This document shows, in pieces, positions 17,479 to 25,812 of a stretch of DNA of 64,000 nt. Every line of letters begins with the position of its first letter. The stretch's first letter is position 1. The position numbers were made by a program, and so were the translations under genes. This DNA comes from CADEEN01 sp035716845 (GTDB lineage: Bacteria > Pseudomonadota > Gammaproteobacteria > Burkholderiales > Burkholderiaceae_C): positions 42,182 to 106,181 of the forward strand of contig DASTJE010000148.1 of assembly GCA_035716845.1 (NCBI GenBank). The letters are read 5' to 3'. Below the pieces are notes generated by a model, which was not told the origin of the DNA, did no database searches, and worked only from the letters and a program-made list of their open reading frames with translations.

Positions 17479-18087
17479 TCAAGGGCGCTTGTCGAGCACC
17501 TGGTCGACCAGGCCGTAGTCCTTGGCTTCGCCCGCCGACATCCAGAAGTCGCGCTCCATGTCCGCCGCAATTCGCTCGACCGGCTGGCCGGTGCGATCGG
17601 AGTAGATGCGGTTGAGCTGCTCGCGTGTCTTGATGATCTCGCGCGCCTGGATCTCGATGTCGGTTGCCTGGCCCTGGGCGCCGCCCGACGGCTGGTGGAT
17701 CATCACGCGAGAGTTCGGCAGGGCCATGCGCTTGCCCTTGGCGCCCGCCATCAGAAGGAAGCTGCCCATGCTGGCGGCCATGCCCATGCACAGCGTGGAC
17801 ACGTCCGGTTTGATGAAGTTCATCGTGTCGAAGATCGACAGGCCCGCACTGACGCTGCCACCGGGCGAGTTGATGTACAGGAAGATGTCCTTGTCCGGGT
17901 TCTCGCTCTCGAGGAAGAGCATCTGCGCCACGACCAGATTGGCCGTCTGATCGGTCACCGGTCCGACCAGGAAGATCACCCGCTCGCGCAGCAGGCGCGA
18001 GTAGATGTCGTAGGCGCGCTCGCCGCGGCCCGACTGCTCGATGACGATGGGCACCATGCCCAGACCTTGGATGTCCTGCACGCTCAT
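17479..18087 (-). CDS. clpP: ATP-dependent Clp protease proteolytic subunit ClpP
   Basis: Serine protease forming the double-ring chamber of ClpXP/ClpAP. The protein has 202 residues. The start MSVQDIQGLGMVPIVIEQSGRG matches the family, and upstream in-frame codons run into the terminator region. Catalytic Ser106 lies in MGMAASMGSF and His131 in MIHQPSGG; the Asp of the triad lies in the DRDFWMSA-type segment near 175-180. It is transcribed leftwards after tig, from which it is separated by a terminator and a candidate promoter, and precedes clpX. Confidence 0.98.
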   Translation of the reverse strand: MSVQDIQGLGMVPIVIEQSGRGERAYDIYSRLLRERVIFLVGPVTDQTANLVVAQMLFLESENPDKDIFLYINSPGGSVSAGLSIFDTMNFIKPDVSTLCMGMAASMGSFLLMAGAKGKRMALPNSRVMIHQPSGGAQGQATDIEIQAREIIKTREQLNRIYSDRTGQPVERIAADMERDFWMSAGEAKDYGLVDQVLDKRP

Positions 18088-18123
18088 GGCTTGTCTTCCG
18101 GGTTCTGAAACACTGTCGCAGCG

Positions 18124-18151
18124 ACTATAACGGCACGTCCCGAAAGACAAA
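18124..18151 (-). promoter_or_regulatory. Candidate clpPX promoter
   Basis: On the minus strand TATAGT (18124-18129) lies 16 bases downstream of TTTGTC (18146-18151), immediately after the tig terminator and 37 bases before the clpP ATG. The -10 matches well and the -35 only partly. This does not match the heat-shock sigma consensus. Confidence 0.45.
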
Positions 18152-18179
18152 GGCGCCGCGGCTCTTCGCCGCGGCGCCT
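18151..18179 (-). terminator. Intrinsic terminator of tig
   Basis: A 12-bp perfect stem, AGGCGCCGCGGC / GCCGCGGCGCCT, has a 5-base loop and is followed on the minus strand by TTGTCTTT. It separates tig from clpP. Confidence 0.75.
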
Positions 18180-18200
18180 CGGATACGGAAGGAAGGCCGC

Positions 18201-19508
18201 TCAGGCCGCCATCAGTTCGTCGAAGGGCAACGTCTTGTCGGCCACCTTCGCCAGCGACAGCACATGGGCGGTGACGTTGCTCTCGATCACGATGGCTTCC
18301 ACCTCGGCCATGCGCTGGCGATCCGAGAGGTACCACCGCATCACCTCGGCCGGCTTTTCGTAGCTCTGGCTCATCTCCTCGATGTGCGCCTGCAGCTGCT
18401 CGGGCTTGGCCTGGAGGTTGTTGGCGCGCACCAGCTCGGCCACGACCAGCCCCAATCGCACACGCCGCTCGGCCTGCGGCTTGAAGAGCTCGGCGGGAAT
18501 CGGCGCCTTCTCGGCATCCTTGACCCCACGCTGCTTGAGGTCGGCGCGCGCGGACTCGACCATGCGCTCGGTCTCGTTGTCCACCAGGGCCTGAGGCACG
18601 TCCAGCTCGGCGGCCTTCAGCAGCGCATCCATCACCGCCGCCTTGTTGCGCGCCAGCACTCGGAACTTCACCTCGCGCTCCAGGTTCTTCTTGACGTCGG
18701 CCCGCAAGGCCTCGACGGTGGGCTCCTTGAGGCCGAGCGACTTGACGAACGCCTCGTTGACCTCGGGCAGGTGCTGGGCCTCGATCTTCTTCATGGTCAC
18801 CAGGAAATCGGCCTCCTTGCCCGCCACGTCCTGGCCGTGGTAGTCCGCCGGAAAGGCGACCGGAAAGGTCTTGCTCTCCCCCGCCTTCATGCCCCGCACG
18901 CCCTGGTCGAATTGCGGCAGCATCTGTCCCTCGCCGACGATGAACTGGAACGCCTCGGCCTTGCCGCCGGCAAACGGTTCGCCGTCGATCTTGCCCTCGA
19001 AGTCGATCGTCACGCGATCGCCCTCGGCGGCGCCCTCGGAGGCTGGGCGCTGCTGGAAGGTGCGGCGCTGCTTGCGCAGGATTTCCACCGTCTTGTCGAT
19101 CGCGGCGTCCGTGACCTCGGTGGCAACGCGCTCCACGTCGACCTGCGAAAGATCGCCGATCTTCACGTCCGGGTACACCTCGAAGGTGGCGTCGAAGGCG
19201 ATCTGCCCATCGGCTGCGTCATCCTTCTGGGTGATCTTGGGGGCACCGGCCACGCGCAGCTTGGCTTCGCTGGCCGCGGCGCTGAAGGCCTCGCCGACCT
19301 TGTCGTTCATCACTTCGTACTGCACCGAGTAGCCGTAGCGCTGCGCGACCACGCTCATCGGCACCTTGCCGGGGCGGAAGCCGTCGGCACGGACCGTGCG
19401 CGCGAGCTTCTTCAGGCGGGATTCGACCTCGCCGTTGATGGCATCCACCGGCAGCGAAAGGGTGATGCGGCGTTGCAGCTTTTCCAGGGTTTCGACAGTG
19501 ACCGTCAT
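18201..19508 (-). CDS. tig: Trigger factor (ribosome-associated chaperone and PPIase)
   Basis: Binds the ribosome exit tunnel and nascent chains. The protein has 435 residues, the usual length. The N-terminal ribosome-binding domain starts MTVTVETLEKLQRRITLSLP and carries the GFRPGKVPMSVV signature near residues 43-54. The FKBP-type PPIase domain (GDRVTIDFEGKIDGEPFAGG) lies around 160-245, and the helical C-terminal domain ends TLPFDELMAA. It heads the tig-clpP-clpX-lon cluster and follows tRNA-Leu(UAG) by 28 bases. Confidence 0.98.
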   Translation of the reverse strand: MTVTVETLEKLQRRITLSLPVDAINGEVESRLKKLARTVRADGFRPGKVPMSVVAQRYGYSVQYEVMNDKVGEAFSAAASEAKLRVAGAPKITQKDDAADGQIAFDATFEVYPDVKIGDLSQVDVERVATEVTDAAIDKTVEILRKQRRTFQQRPASEGAAEGDRVTIDFEGKIDGEPFAGGKAEAFQFIVGEGQMLPQFDQGVRGMKAGESKTFPVAFPADYHGQDVAGKEADFLVTMKKIEAQHLPEVNEAFVKSLGLKEPTVEALRADVKKNLEREVKFRVLARNKAAVMDALLKAAELDVPQALVDNETERMVESARADLKQRGVKDAEKAPIPAELFKPQAERRVRLGLVVAELVRANNLQAKPEQLQAHIEEMSQSYEKPAEVMRWYLSDRQRMAEVEAIVIESNVTAHVLSLAKVADKTLPFDELMAA

Positions 19509-19536
19509 GGCAGGACTCTCGGTGAAAACGAATGCG

Positions 19537-19623
19537 TGGTGCGCGGGGGGGGACTCGAACCCCCACGCCGGTAAGGGCGTCAGGACCTAAACCTGGTGCG
19601 TCTACCAATTTCGCCACCCGCGC
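19537..19623 (-). tRNA. tRNA-Leu (UAG)
   Basis: An 87-base class II tRNA with acceptor GCGCGGG / CCCGCGC, anticodon arm CAGGT-TTAGG-TCCTG with anticodon TAG, a long variable arm (CGCCCTTACCGGCG), T loop TTCGAGT, and encoded CCA. It lies immediately upstream of tig. Confidence 0.97.
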
Positions 19624-19660
19624 GGGCGGCAGCCGTTGTGGCGGCGCGGAATTGCGGATT

Positions 19661-22600
19661 CTAGCGGGGCGCGGGCGTGTCTTCGCGCACCCTGAACCAG
19701 GCGGCGTAAAGCGCGGGCAAGGCCAGCAGCGTGAGCGCAGTGGCCACGATCAGCCCGCCCATGATGGCCACGGCCATGGGACCCCAGAAGACGCTGCGCG
19801 AAAGGGGGATCATGGCGAGCACCGCGGCCGCGGCCGTCAGTACGATCGGGCGGAAGCGCCGCACCGCGGACTCGACGATCGCCGTCCACGCCGGCACGCC
19901 GTGCCGGCGGTCCTGCTCGATCTGGTCGATCAGGATCACCGAGTTGCGCATGATCATTCCGGCCAGGGCGATGAAGCCCAGCAGCGCGACAAAGCCGAAT
20001 GGCCGGTCGAGCAGGAGCAGCGCTGCGGCCACGCCGGCAATGCCCATCGGTGCGGTCAGCACCACCAGGAACGCTCGCGACGCGCTCTGCAGCTGCAGCA
20101 CCAGCAGCGTGAACATGATGAACAACATCAGCGGCACGCCGGCGGCGATCGAATCCTGACCCTTGCTGCTCTCGGCCACCGCACCCGCGATCTGAATGGC
20201 ATAGCCCTGCGGCATGCGCGCCTGCAGGGCCTGCATATCGGGCCAGACCTGGGCCGTCACGGTCGCGCCCTGCACGCCGTCGACGACGTCGCCCTGGACG
20301 GTGACGGCGAACTGGCGGTTCTCGCGCCACAGGATGCCGGGTTCCCACGCCAGTTCGGCATGTGCGACCTGAGACAACGGCACGGCACGCCCGCCGGCGG
20401 TGGGCAGGTAAGCGGCTGCCAGGTCGGTGATGGCCCGTCGCTCCTCGGCGGGCTGGCGCAGCACGATGTCCACCAGCTTGTCGCCCTCGCGATACTGGCC
20501 CACGGTGGTCCCGGTCAGCACCGTGCGTGAGGCCGCCGCGAGCCCCTGGCTCGTCACGCCCAGCACGCGCGCCTTGTCCTGGTCCACCGTCAGGCGCAGC
20601 GTCTTGACGCTCTCGTTCCAGTTGTCGTTGACGCCACGCATTGCCGGATGCCGACGCAGCGCGGCCTTGGCCTCGTCGGCCCATGCGCGCACCACCTTCG
20701 CGTCGGGCCCCACCACGCGGAACTGCACCGGGTACGGCACCGGCGGCCCGTTGGGCAGGAGCTTGACGCGCGCGCGAACCTCGGGGAATTCGGCCGCCAG
20801 CAGCGCCGGCAGACGGCGCCGCAGCGCCTCGCGCCCAGCCAGGTCGTCGGGCATCAGGATGAACTGGCTGACGTTGCTGTTCTGGAAGATCTGGTCCAGC
20901 GGCAGGTAGAACCGCGGCACGCCCGATCCGATCCAGGACGTGACCCTCGAAACGCCCTGCTCGGCGAGCATGCGCTGCTCGAAGCGTCGCGCCACGGCTT
21001 CGCTCTGCTCGACCGTGGAGCCCTCCGGAAGCCACAGGTCCACCAGCACCTCGGGCCGATTGGAGTCCGGGAAGAACTGCTGCTGCACGCGCCCCATGCC
21101 GAGCAGGCCCAGCACGAACACCAGCAACGTGGCGCCGATCGTGATCCAGCGGTACCGCACGCACCAGTCCACGGCGCGGCGGAAGCGGCTGTAGAACGGC
21201 GTGTCGAAGAGCTCGCGCGGACCGTCGTCCGACGCGGCGTGGCCGCGTGTGCGCAGCAGACGTGTGCCGAGATACGGCACGAAGTACACCGACACCAGCC
21301 ACGAGATCACCAGCGCGGCCGTCGTCACCGCGAAGATCGCGTACGTGTATTCGCCGACGGTCGACTTGGCCAGCCCGATCGGCAGAAAGCCGGCCGCCGT
21401 GATCAGCGTGCCGGTGAGCATCGGCATCGACGTCACGTCGTAGGCGAACGTGGCGGCACGGACCTTGTCGAAGCCCTCCTCGAGCTTGCGCACCATCATC
21501 TCCACCGCGATGATGGCGTCGTCCACCAGCAGGCCCAGCGCGATGATCAGGCTGCCCAGCGAGATCTTGTGCAGGCCGACACCCCAGTAGAACATCGTCA
21601 CGAAGGTGATCGCGAGCACCAGGGGAATGGTGATCGCGACCACCAGGCCGGGCCAGATGTCGATTCGCAGCGGCCGCAAGTGCAGGCCCAGAGAGATGAA
21701 GCTGACACCGAGCACGACCACGACCGCCTCGACCAGCACGCGAACGAACTCGCCCACCGATCGCTCCACCGCCCGGGGCTGGTCCTGGATCTGCGCCAGG
21801 TCGATCCCGGCAGGCAGCGTCGCCTGGATCGCCGTCGTCTCGGCCTTCAGGGCCTTGCCCAGCGCGATGATGTCGCCGCCCTTGGCCATCGCCACGCCGA
21901 TCGCGATCACGGCCCGCCCCTGGTGGCGCACCTTGACGGCCGGCGGATCCTGCGTGCCTCGCGTCACGGTGGCGATGTCGCCCAGGCGCATCTGCGCCGC
22001 CTGGCCCGTGTTCGCATTGAATGCCCGGATCGGGAAGCGCCTGAGATCCTCGACCGAGTTGAACTGCCCGCCGATGCGCACCTGCAGGTGCTCTTTGCCG
22101 GTGTCGATCTGGCCCGCCCCCTCGACCGCGTTCTGCGCTGCCAGTTGCGCGATGACCTGGTTGAAATCGAGCCCGAGCGTGGCCAGGCGACGGTGCGAGA
22201 TCTCGACGAAGATTTTCTCGGGCTGCACGCCGAAGAGATCGACCTTGCCCACGTCCCGCACGCGCAGCAGGCGCTCGCGCACGCGGTCCGCGTGCTCGCG
22301 CAGCTCCTCGTCGCTGAACCCATCGGCCGACAGCGCGAAGATCGACCCGTAGACGTCGCCGAAGTCGTCGTTGAAGACCGGGCCGACCACGCCTGCCGGC
22401 AGCGTGGCACGGATGTCGCCAACCTTCTTGCGCGCCTGGTACCAGATGCCACTCACCTCGCGAGGCGGCGAGCTGTCGCGCAGCTGGAGGATCGTGAGCG
22501 ATTCGCCCGGCTTGGTGTAGCTGCGGATGATGTCCGCGTAGGGCACGTCCTGCAGCGCTCGCTCGATCTTGCTGGTCACCTGCTCGGCGACCTGCTCGGC

Positions 22601-22795
22601 GCTGGCGCCGGGCCAGAAGGCCTGCACCACCATGGCGCGGAAGGTGAAGGGCGGATCCTCGTCCTGGCCAAGCTGGAAGTACGACACCATGCCCAGCAGG
22701 AGCAGGACCACGATGAGGTAGTGGGTCAGCGCCGGATGCTCCAGCGCCCAGCGCGACAGGTTCAGGCGCGAGGGCGCGCGCTCGCCGTGGTCCAT
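19661..22795 (-). CDS. RND efflux pump inner membrane permease
   Basis: Proton-driven tripartite efflux transporter of the AcrB/MexB superfamily, with 1044 residues and 12 predicted membrane helices. The first helix (LTHYLIVVLLLLGMVSYFQLGQDEDPPF) is at residues 23-50, followed by the porter-domain segment FWPGASAEQVAEQVTSKIE. A second large periplasmic loop follows the helix cluster in the middle. The family motif GLLVDDAIIAVEMMVRKLEEG is near residue 420, and the C-terminal half repeats the helix pattern (SVILIDQIEQDRRHG near 965). It follows the adaptor gene by 10 bases on the same strand. No outer membrane factor is encoded nearby. Drug substrates cannot be predicted from the sequence. Confidence 0.95.
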   Translation of the reverse strand: MDHGERAPSRLNLSRWALEHPALTHYLIVVLLLLGMVSYFQLGQDEDPPFTFRAMVVQAFWPGASAEQVAEQVTSKIERALQDVPYADIIRSYTKPGESLTILQLRDSSPPREVSGIWYQARKKVGDIRATLPAGVVGPVFNDDFGDVYGSIFALSADGFSDEELREHADRVRERLLRVRDVGKVDLFGVQPEKIFVEISHRRLATLGLDFNQVIAQLAAQNAVEGAGQIDTGKEHLQVRIGGQFNSVEDLRRFPIRAFNANTGQAAQMRLGDIATVTRGTQDPPAVKVRHQGRAVIAIGVAMAKGGDIIALGKALKAETTAIQATLPAGIDLAQIQDQPRAVERSVGEFVRVLVEAVVVVLGVSFISLGLHLRPLRIDIWPGLVVAITIPLVLAITFVTMFYWGVGLHKISLGSLIIALGLLVDDAIIAVEMMVRKLEEGFDKVRAATFAYDVTSMPMLTGTLITAAGFLPIGLAKSTVGEYTYAIFAVTTAALVISWLVSVYFVPYLGTRLLRTRGHAASDDGPRELFDTPFYSRFRRAVDWCVRYRWITIGATLLVFVLGLLGMGRVQQQFFPDSNRPEVLVDLWLPEGSTVEQSEAVARRFEQRMLAEQGVSRVTSWIGSGVPRFYLPLDQIFQNSNVSQFILMPDDLAGREALRRRLPALLAAEFPEVRARVKLLPNGPPVPYPVQFRVVGPDAKVVRAWADEAKAALRRHPAMRGVNDNWNESVKTLRLTVDQDKARVLGVTSQGLAAASRTVLTGTTVGQYREGDKLVDIVLRQPAEERRAITDLAAAYLPTAGGRAVPLSQVAHAELAWEPGILWRENRQFAVTVQGDVVDGVQGATVTAQVWPDMQALQARMPQGYAIQIAGAVAESSKGQDSIAAGVPLMLFIMFTLLVLQLQSASRAFLVVLTAPMGIAGVAAALLLLDRPFGFVALLGFIALAGMIMRNSVILIDQIEQDRRHGVPAWTAIVESAVRRFRPIVLTAAAAVLAMIPLSRSVFWGPMAVAIMGGLIVATALTLLALPALYAAWFRVREDTPAPR

Positions 22796-22805
22796 GCGCG
22801 ACTCC

Positions 22806-23918
22806 TCAGCGCACCGCCGCGGCCGACGCGGGCACCGCCGGCGCCGCGTAGATCGACACCTTCTGGCCCTCGGTCAACGCGTGCACGCCGGCACTCACGA
22901 CCGTCTGGCCGGCGCTGACGCCGCCCGCCACCAGCACCGCATTGCCCTCGGCGCTCGACACCTGGATGCGCTGCGCGCGCACCGTCATGCTGGTGCGGTC
23001 CAGCACCCACACGCTCGAGTGGCCCTGTTGCTCGAACACCGCCTGCAGCGGCAGGCGCAACAGGCCGGGCTGAGGCAAAACCGTCAGGCCGACCGTCACG
23101 GTTCGCCCGAGAGAAACGTCCTGGCGCGACAAGTCGGCCTTCACCAGATAGGTGCGCGTCACCGGATCGGAGGCCGCGGCCACTTCACGGATGCGCGCCG
23201 GCGAGTCCTGCGCCTCGGGCTCACCCCACATCCGCACGTGCAGCACGCCGGGGCGCCCCCTCAGAGCACGCAGCGCGTCGACCTGCTGTTCAGGGACGGA
23301 GAACACCACGTCGCGTGGTCCGTCGTGCGCCACGCGGATCACCGGGGCCCCGGCGGCGAGCACCGCACCGGGCTCCGCCTCCACGGCCGTGACGACACCC
23401 GCGGCATCGGCCGTGAGCAAGGAGTACCCGGTCTGGTTTCCCTGCACGCCCGCCTGGGCGCGCGCCTGTTCCCACTGCGCCTGCGCCGCCTGGTGGGCAT
23501 GCTCCCGGCGTTCCAGTTCCGCAGCACTGATGAAGCCCTGGGCCCGCAGGTCGCGGTAACGCTGCAAGTCGGCTGCAGCCTGCGCAGCGTTGGCCTGGGC
23601 GACGTGCATGGCCGCACGCGCCGCCTCCTCGCCAAGTCGCAGGTCCTGCGCGTCGAGGCGCGCCAGGACTTGCCCTGCACGCACCTGGGCGCCGACGTCC
23701 ACCGCGCGGCTGACCATCTTGCCGGCGACGCGAAACGACAGTCGCGACTCCGTGCGCGCCCGCACCTCACCCGCGAATTCAACGCGCCCCCCCGTGGAGC
23801 CGTCGCCGATGGTGATCGTGCGCACTGCGCGAACCGGCTCCGGCGCAGCGGGTGCTTTCGAGCACGCCGCCAGGAGCACCGCGGGCATCAGGAGAAGGAC
23901 AAGGAACTGACGCGGCAT
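22806..23918 (-). CDS. RND efflux periplasmic adaptor lipoprotein
   Basis: Membrane fusion protein linking the RND permease to an outer membrane channel. The protein has 370 residues. The signal peptide ends in a lipobox LLAAC (Cys19), so it is probably an inner-membrane-anchored lipoprotein. The lipoyl/barrel-sandwich halves show SFRVAGKMVSRAVDVGAQVRAGQVLARLD and YSLLTADAAGVVTAVEAEPGAVL around a coiled-coil hairpin, followed by beta-barrel and MP domains. It is the first gene of a two-gene operon, with a TetR-like operator 60-75 bases upstream of the start. Confidence 0.94.
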   Translation of the reverse strand: MPRQFLVLLLMPAVLLAACSKAPAAPEPVRAVRTITIGDGSTGGRVEFAGEVRARTESRLSFRVAGKMVSRAVDVGAQVRAGQVLARLDAQDLRLGEEAARAAMHVAQANAAQAAADLQRYRDLRAQGFISAAELERREHAHQAAQAQWEQARAQAGVQGNQTGYSLLTADAAGVVTAVEAEPGAVLAAGAPVIRVAHDGPRDVVFSVPEQQVDALRALRGRPGVLHVRMWGEPEAQDSPARIREVAAASDPVTRTYLVKADLSRQDVSLGRTVTVGLTVLPQPGLLRLPLQAVFEQQGHSSVWVLDRTSMTVRAQRIQVSSAEGNAVLVAGGVSAGQTVVSAGVHALTEGQKVSIYAAPAVPASAAAVR

Positions 23919-23977
23919 GGTGGGAATGTCATTCGTGGGGTGGGCGGGACAGAGCCTGTCATCAGCATTTATTAATG

Positions 23978-23991
23978 ACTGACCGGTCAGT
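23978..23991. promoter_or_regulatory. Palindromic operator before the RND pump (TetR-like)
   Basis: ACTGACCGGTCAGT is a perfect 14-bp inverted repeat. Flanking AT-rich sequence on the minus strand (TATATTACTG before, CATTAATAAATG after) supplies -10-like elements for the pump operon. This palindrome type is common for TetR-family repressors that control RND pumps. No tetR gene lies in the window. Confidence 0.65.
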
Positions 23992-24092
23992 AATATACTG
24001 ACCTCGCGCGCCGCCTGTCAACCAAGCCCACGGCCTCGCGGTCAAGCGACACGCCTCGCCCGCGTATCGCACGCCCGTGGACAATCGCCGAC

Positions 24093-24959
24093 GTGCCCGT
24101 CGATCACTACGAGAACTTTCCAGTCGCGTCCTGGCTCTGCCCACCCGCACTGCGCGAGCCCATCGAGGCGATCTACCGCTTCGCCCGCACGGCCGACGAC
24201 ATCGCCGACGAAGGCGCCCAGACAGCCCTCGAGCGCCAGCGCGACCTCGACGACTACACGCTGGCATTCCAGGCCGCACTCGACGGACGGCCCGTCGCGC
24301 GCTGGCGCGACGTGATGCTGCCGCTCGCAAGGGCCGTCCACGCCCACGCACTGCCGCGCCACCTCTTTCTGGACCTGCTCTCGGCATTCCGGCAAGACAC
24401 CGGCAACCCGTGCTACACGAACCGGGAAGACCTGCTGGACTATTGCGCACGCTCCGCCAATCCAATCGGTCGCCTCTTGCTCCACCTCGCGCAGCAGGAC
24501 GACGATCAGCTGCTCGAACAGTCGGACGCCGTGTGCTCGGCGCTCCAGCTGATCAACTTCTGGCAGGACCTCTCGATCGACCTGCCGCGAGGCCGCTGCT
24601 ATGTGCCGCGTGTCGACGCCCGTCGTCACGGCATCGCCCTCGCGGAGCTCGGGTCCGCAATCGACACCGACGCCACGCGCGCCCTCGTGGCTGAACTCAT
24701 CAACTGGTCGCGCGCCCTGATGCTCAGGGGCGCACCCCTGGTGCACCGGCTCCCGGGCCGTTTCGGATGGGAACTCAGGCTCGTCGTCCATGGTGGACTG
24801 CGAGTGCTCGAGAAGATCGAGCGCGGCGGCTGTCGCGCCTTGAGCCGACGCCCGACGGTGGGCGTCGCCGACCTGCCCCGCCTCGCATGGCGCGCGCTGT
24901 GGATGCGACGTGGCACGCCGACCTCCACGCCTGCGGAGCGGCGGGGGACCGTCGCATGA
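24093..24959 (+). CDS. hpnC: Hydroxysqualene synthase HpnC
   Basis: Converts presqualene diphosphate to hydroxysqualene in the three-step bacterial HpnCDE route to squalene. The protein has 288 residues, uses a GTG start (MPVDHYENFPVASWL) and belongs to the trans-isoprenyl diphosphate synthase fold. The first Asp-rich motif TADDIADE is at residues 33-40 and the second, NFWQDLSIDL, near 153-162. Its stop overlaps the hpnD ATG. Squalene is used for hopanoids or sterols, but no cyclase (shc) is in the window. Confidence 0.93.
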   Translation: MPVDHYENFPVASWLCPPALREPIEAIYRFARTADDIADEGAQTALERQRDLDDYTLAFQAALDGRPVARWRDVMLPLARAVHAHALPRHLFLDLLSAFRQDTGNPCYTNREDLLDYCARSANPIGRLLLHLAQQDDDQLLEQSDAVCSALQLINFWQDLSIDLPRGRCYVPRVDARRHGIALAELGSAIDTDATRALVAELINWSRALMLRGAPLVHRLPGRFGWELRLVVHGGLRVLEKIERGGCRALSRRPTVGVADLPRLAWRALWMRRGTPTSTPAERRGTVA

Positions 24960-25804
24960 CGCCGCAGCAGTACGCGCAGGAACGCGCCGCCCGCAGCGGC
25001 TCGTCCTTCTACTACGCGTTCCGTTTCCTGCCACCGGACCGACGCGCCGCCATCACCGCGTTCTACGCGTTCTGCCGAGAGATCGACGACGTGGTCGATG
25101 AGGTGTCGGATGCCGGCGTGGCGGCAACCAAACTCGCATGGTGGCGCGAAGAGGTCGCCCGCGCCTACGCGGGAAGACCCAGCCATCCGGCACTGCAGGC
25201 CCTCATGCCTCATGCATCGGCGTACGCCATCGGCGCCGACCACCTCCTGGCCGTGATCGAAGGCTGCGAGATGGACTTGCGGCAGACGCGCTACCTCGAT
25301 TTCGCGGGGCTCTCGCGCTACTGCCACCTCGTGGCAGGGATCGTCGGAGAGGTGGCGGCCAACATCTTCGGCCGCACGCAGGTACAGACCATCGCATACG
25401 CCCATCGCCTGGGCCTGGCGATGCAGCTGACCAACATCATTCGGGACGTGGGCGAGGACGCTCGGCGCGGACGCATCTATCTCCCGCTGGACGAGCTGCA
25501 GCGCTTCGACGTCAAGGCGGCCGAGTTGCTGCGCCGCGATGCGCCCTGGGGTTACAGCGAGCGCTTCACCGACCTGATGACCTTCCAGGCCGACCGTGCC
25601 GAGCGCATCTTCGACGAAGCGCTCGCGCTGCTGCCTCCCCTGGACCGCCGGGACCAGCGCCCGGGCCTCGTGATGGCCCAGATCTACCGCACGTTGCTGG
25701 ACGAGATCCGAGCCGATGGCTTTCACGTGCTGCACCAGCGCATCGCATTGACGCCGCTGCGCAAGGTGTGGATCGCCATGCGAACGCATTGGCGCGCACG
25801 CTGA
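24956..25804 (+). CDS. hpnD: Presqualene diphosphate synthase HpnD
   Basis: Condenses two farnesyl diphosphates to presqualene diphosphate. The protein has 282 residues. The start MTPQQYAQERAARSGSSFYY overlaps the hpnC stop (ATGA). The first Asp-rich motif EIDDVVDEV is at residues 42-50 and the second, NIIRDVGEDARRGRIYLP, near 160. It resembles phytoene synthase, but the operon with hpnC and hpnE identifies it as HpnD. Confidence 0.94.
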   Translation: MTPQQYAQERAARSGSSFYYAFRFLPPDRRAAITAFYAFCREIDDVVDEVSDAGVAATKLAWWREEVARAYAGRPSHPALQALMPHASAYAIGADHLLAVIEGCEMDLRQTRYLDFAGLSRYCHLVAGIVGEVAANIFGRTQVQTIAYAHRLGLAMQLTNIIRDVGEDARRGRIYLPLDELQRFDVKAAELLRRDAPWGYSERFTDLMTFQADRAERIFDEALALLPPLDRRDQRPGLVMAQIYRTLLDEIRADGFHVLHQRIALTPLRKVWIAMRTHWRAR

Positions 25805-25812
25805 GTGCCTTG

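Noticed and set aside
20648..22918. 756-codon plus-strand open frame opposite the RND permease
   Set aside because: Antisense shadow; the permease reading is unambiguous.
23962..24465. 167-codon minus-strand frame upstream of the RND adaptor
   Set aside because: It overlaps hpnC in antisense and the operator region; the translation is Arg/Gly-rich without family features, so it is not the missing TetR regulator.
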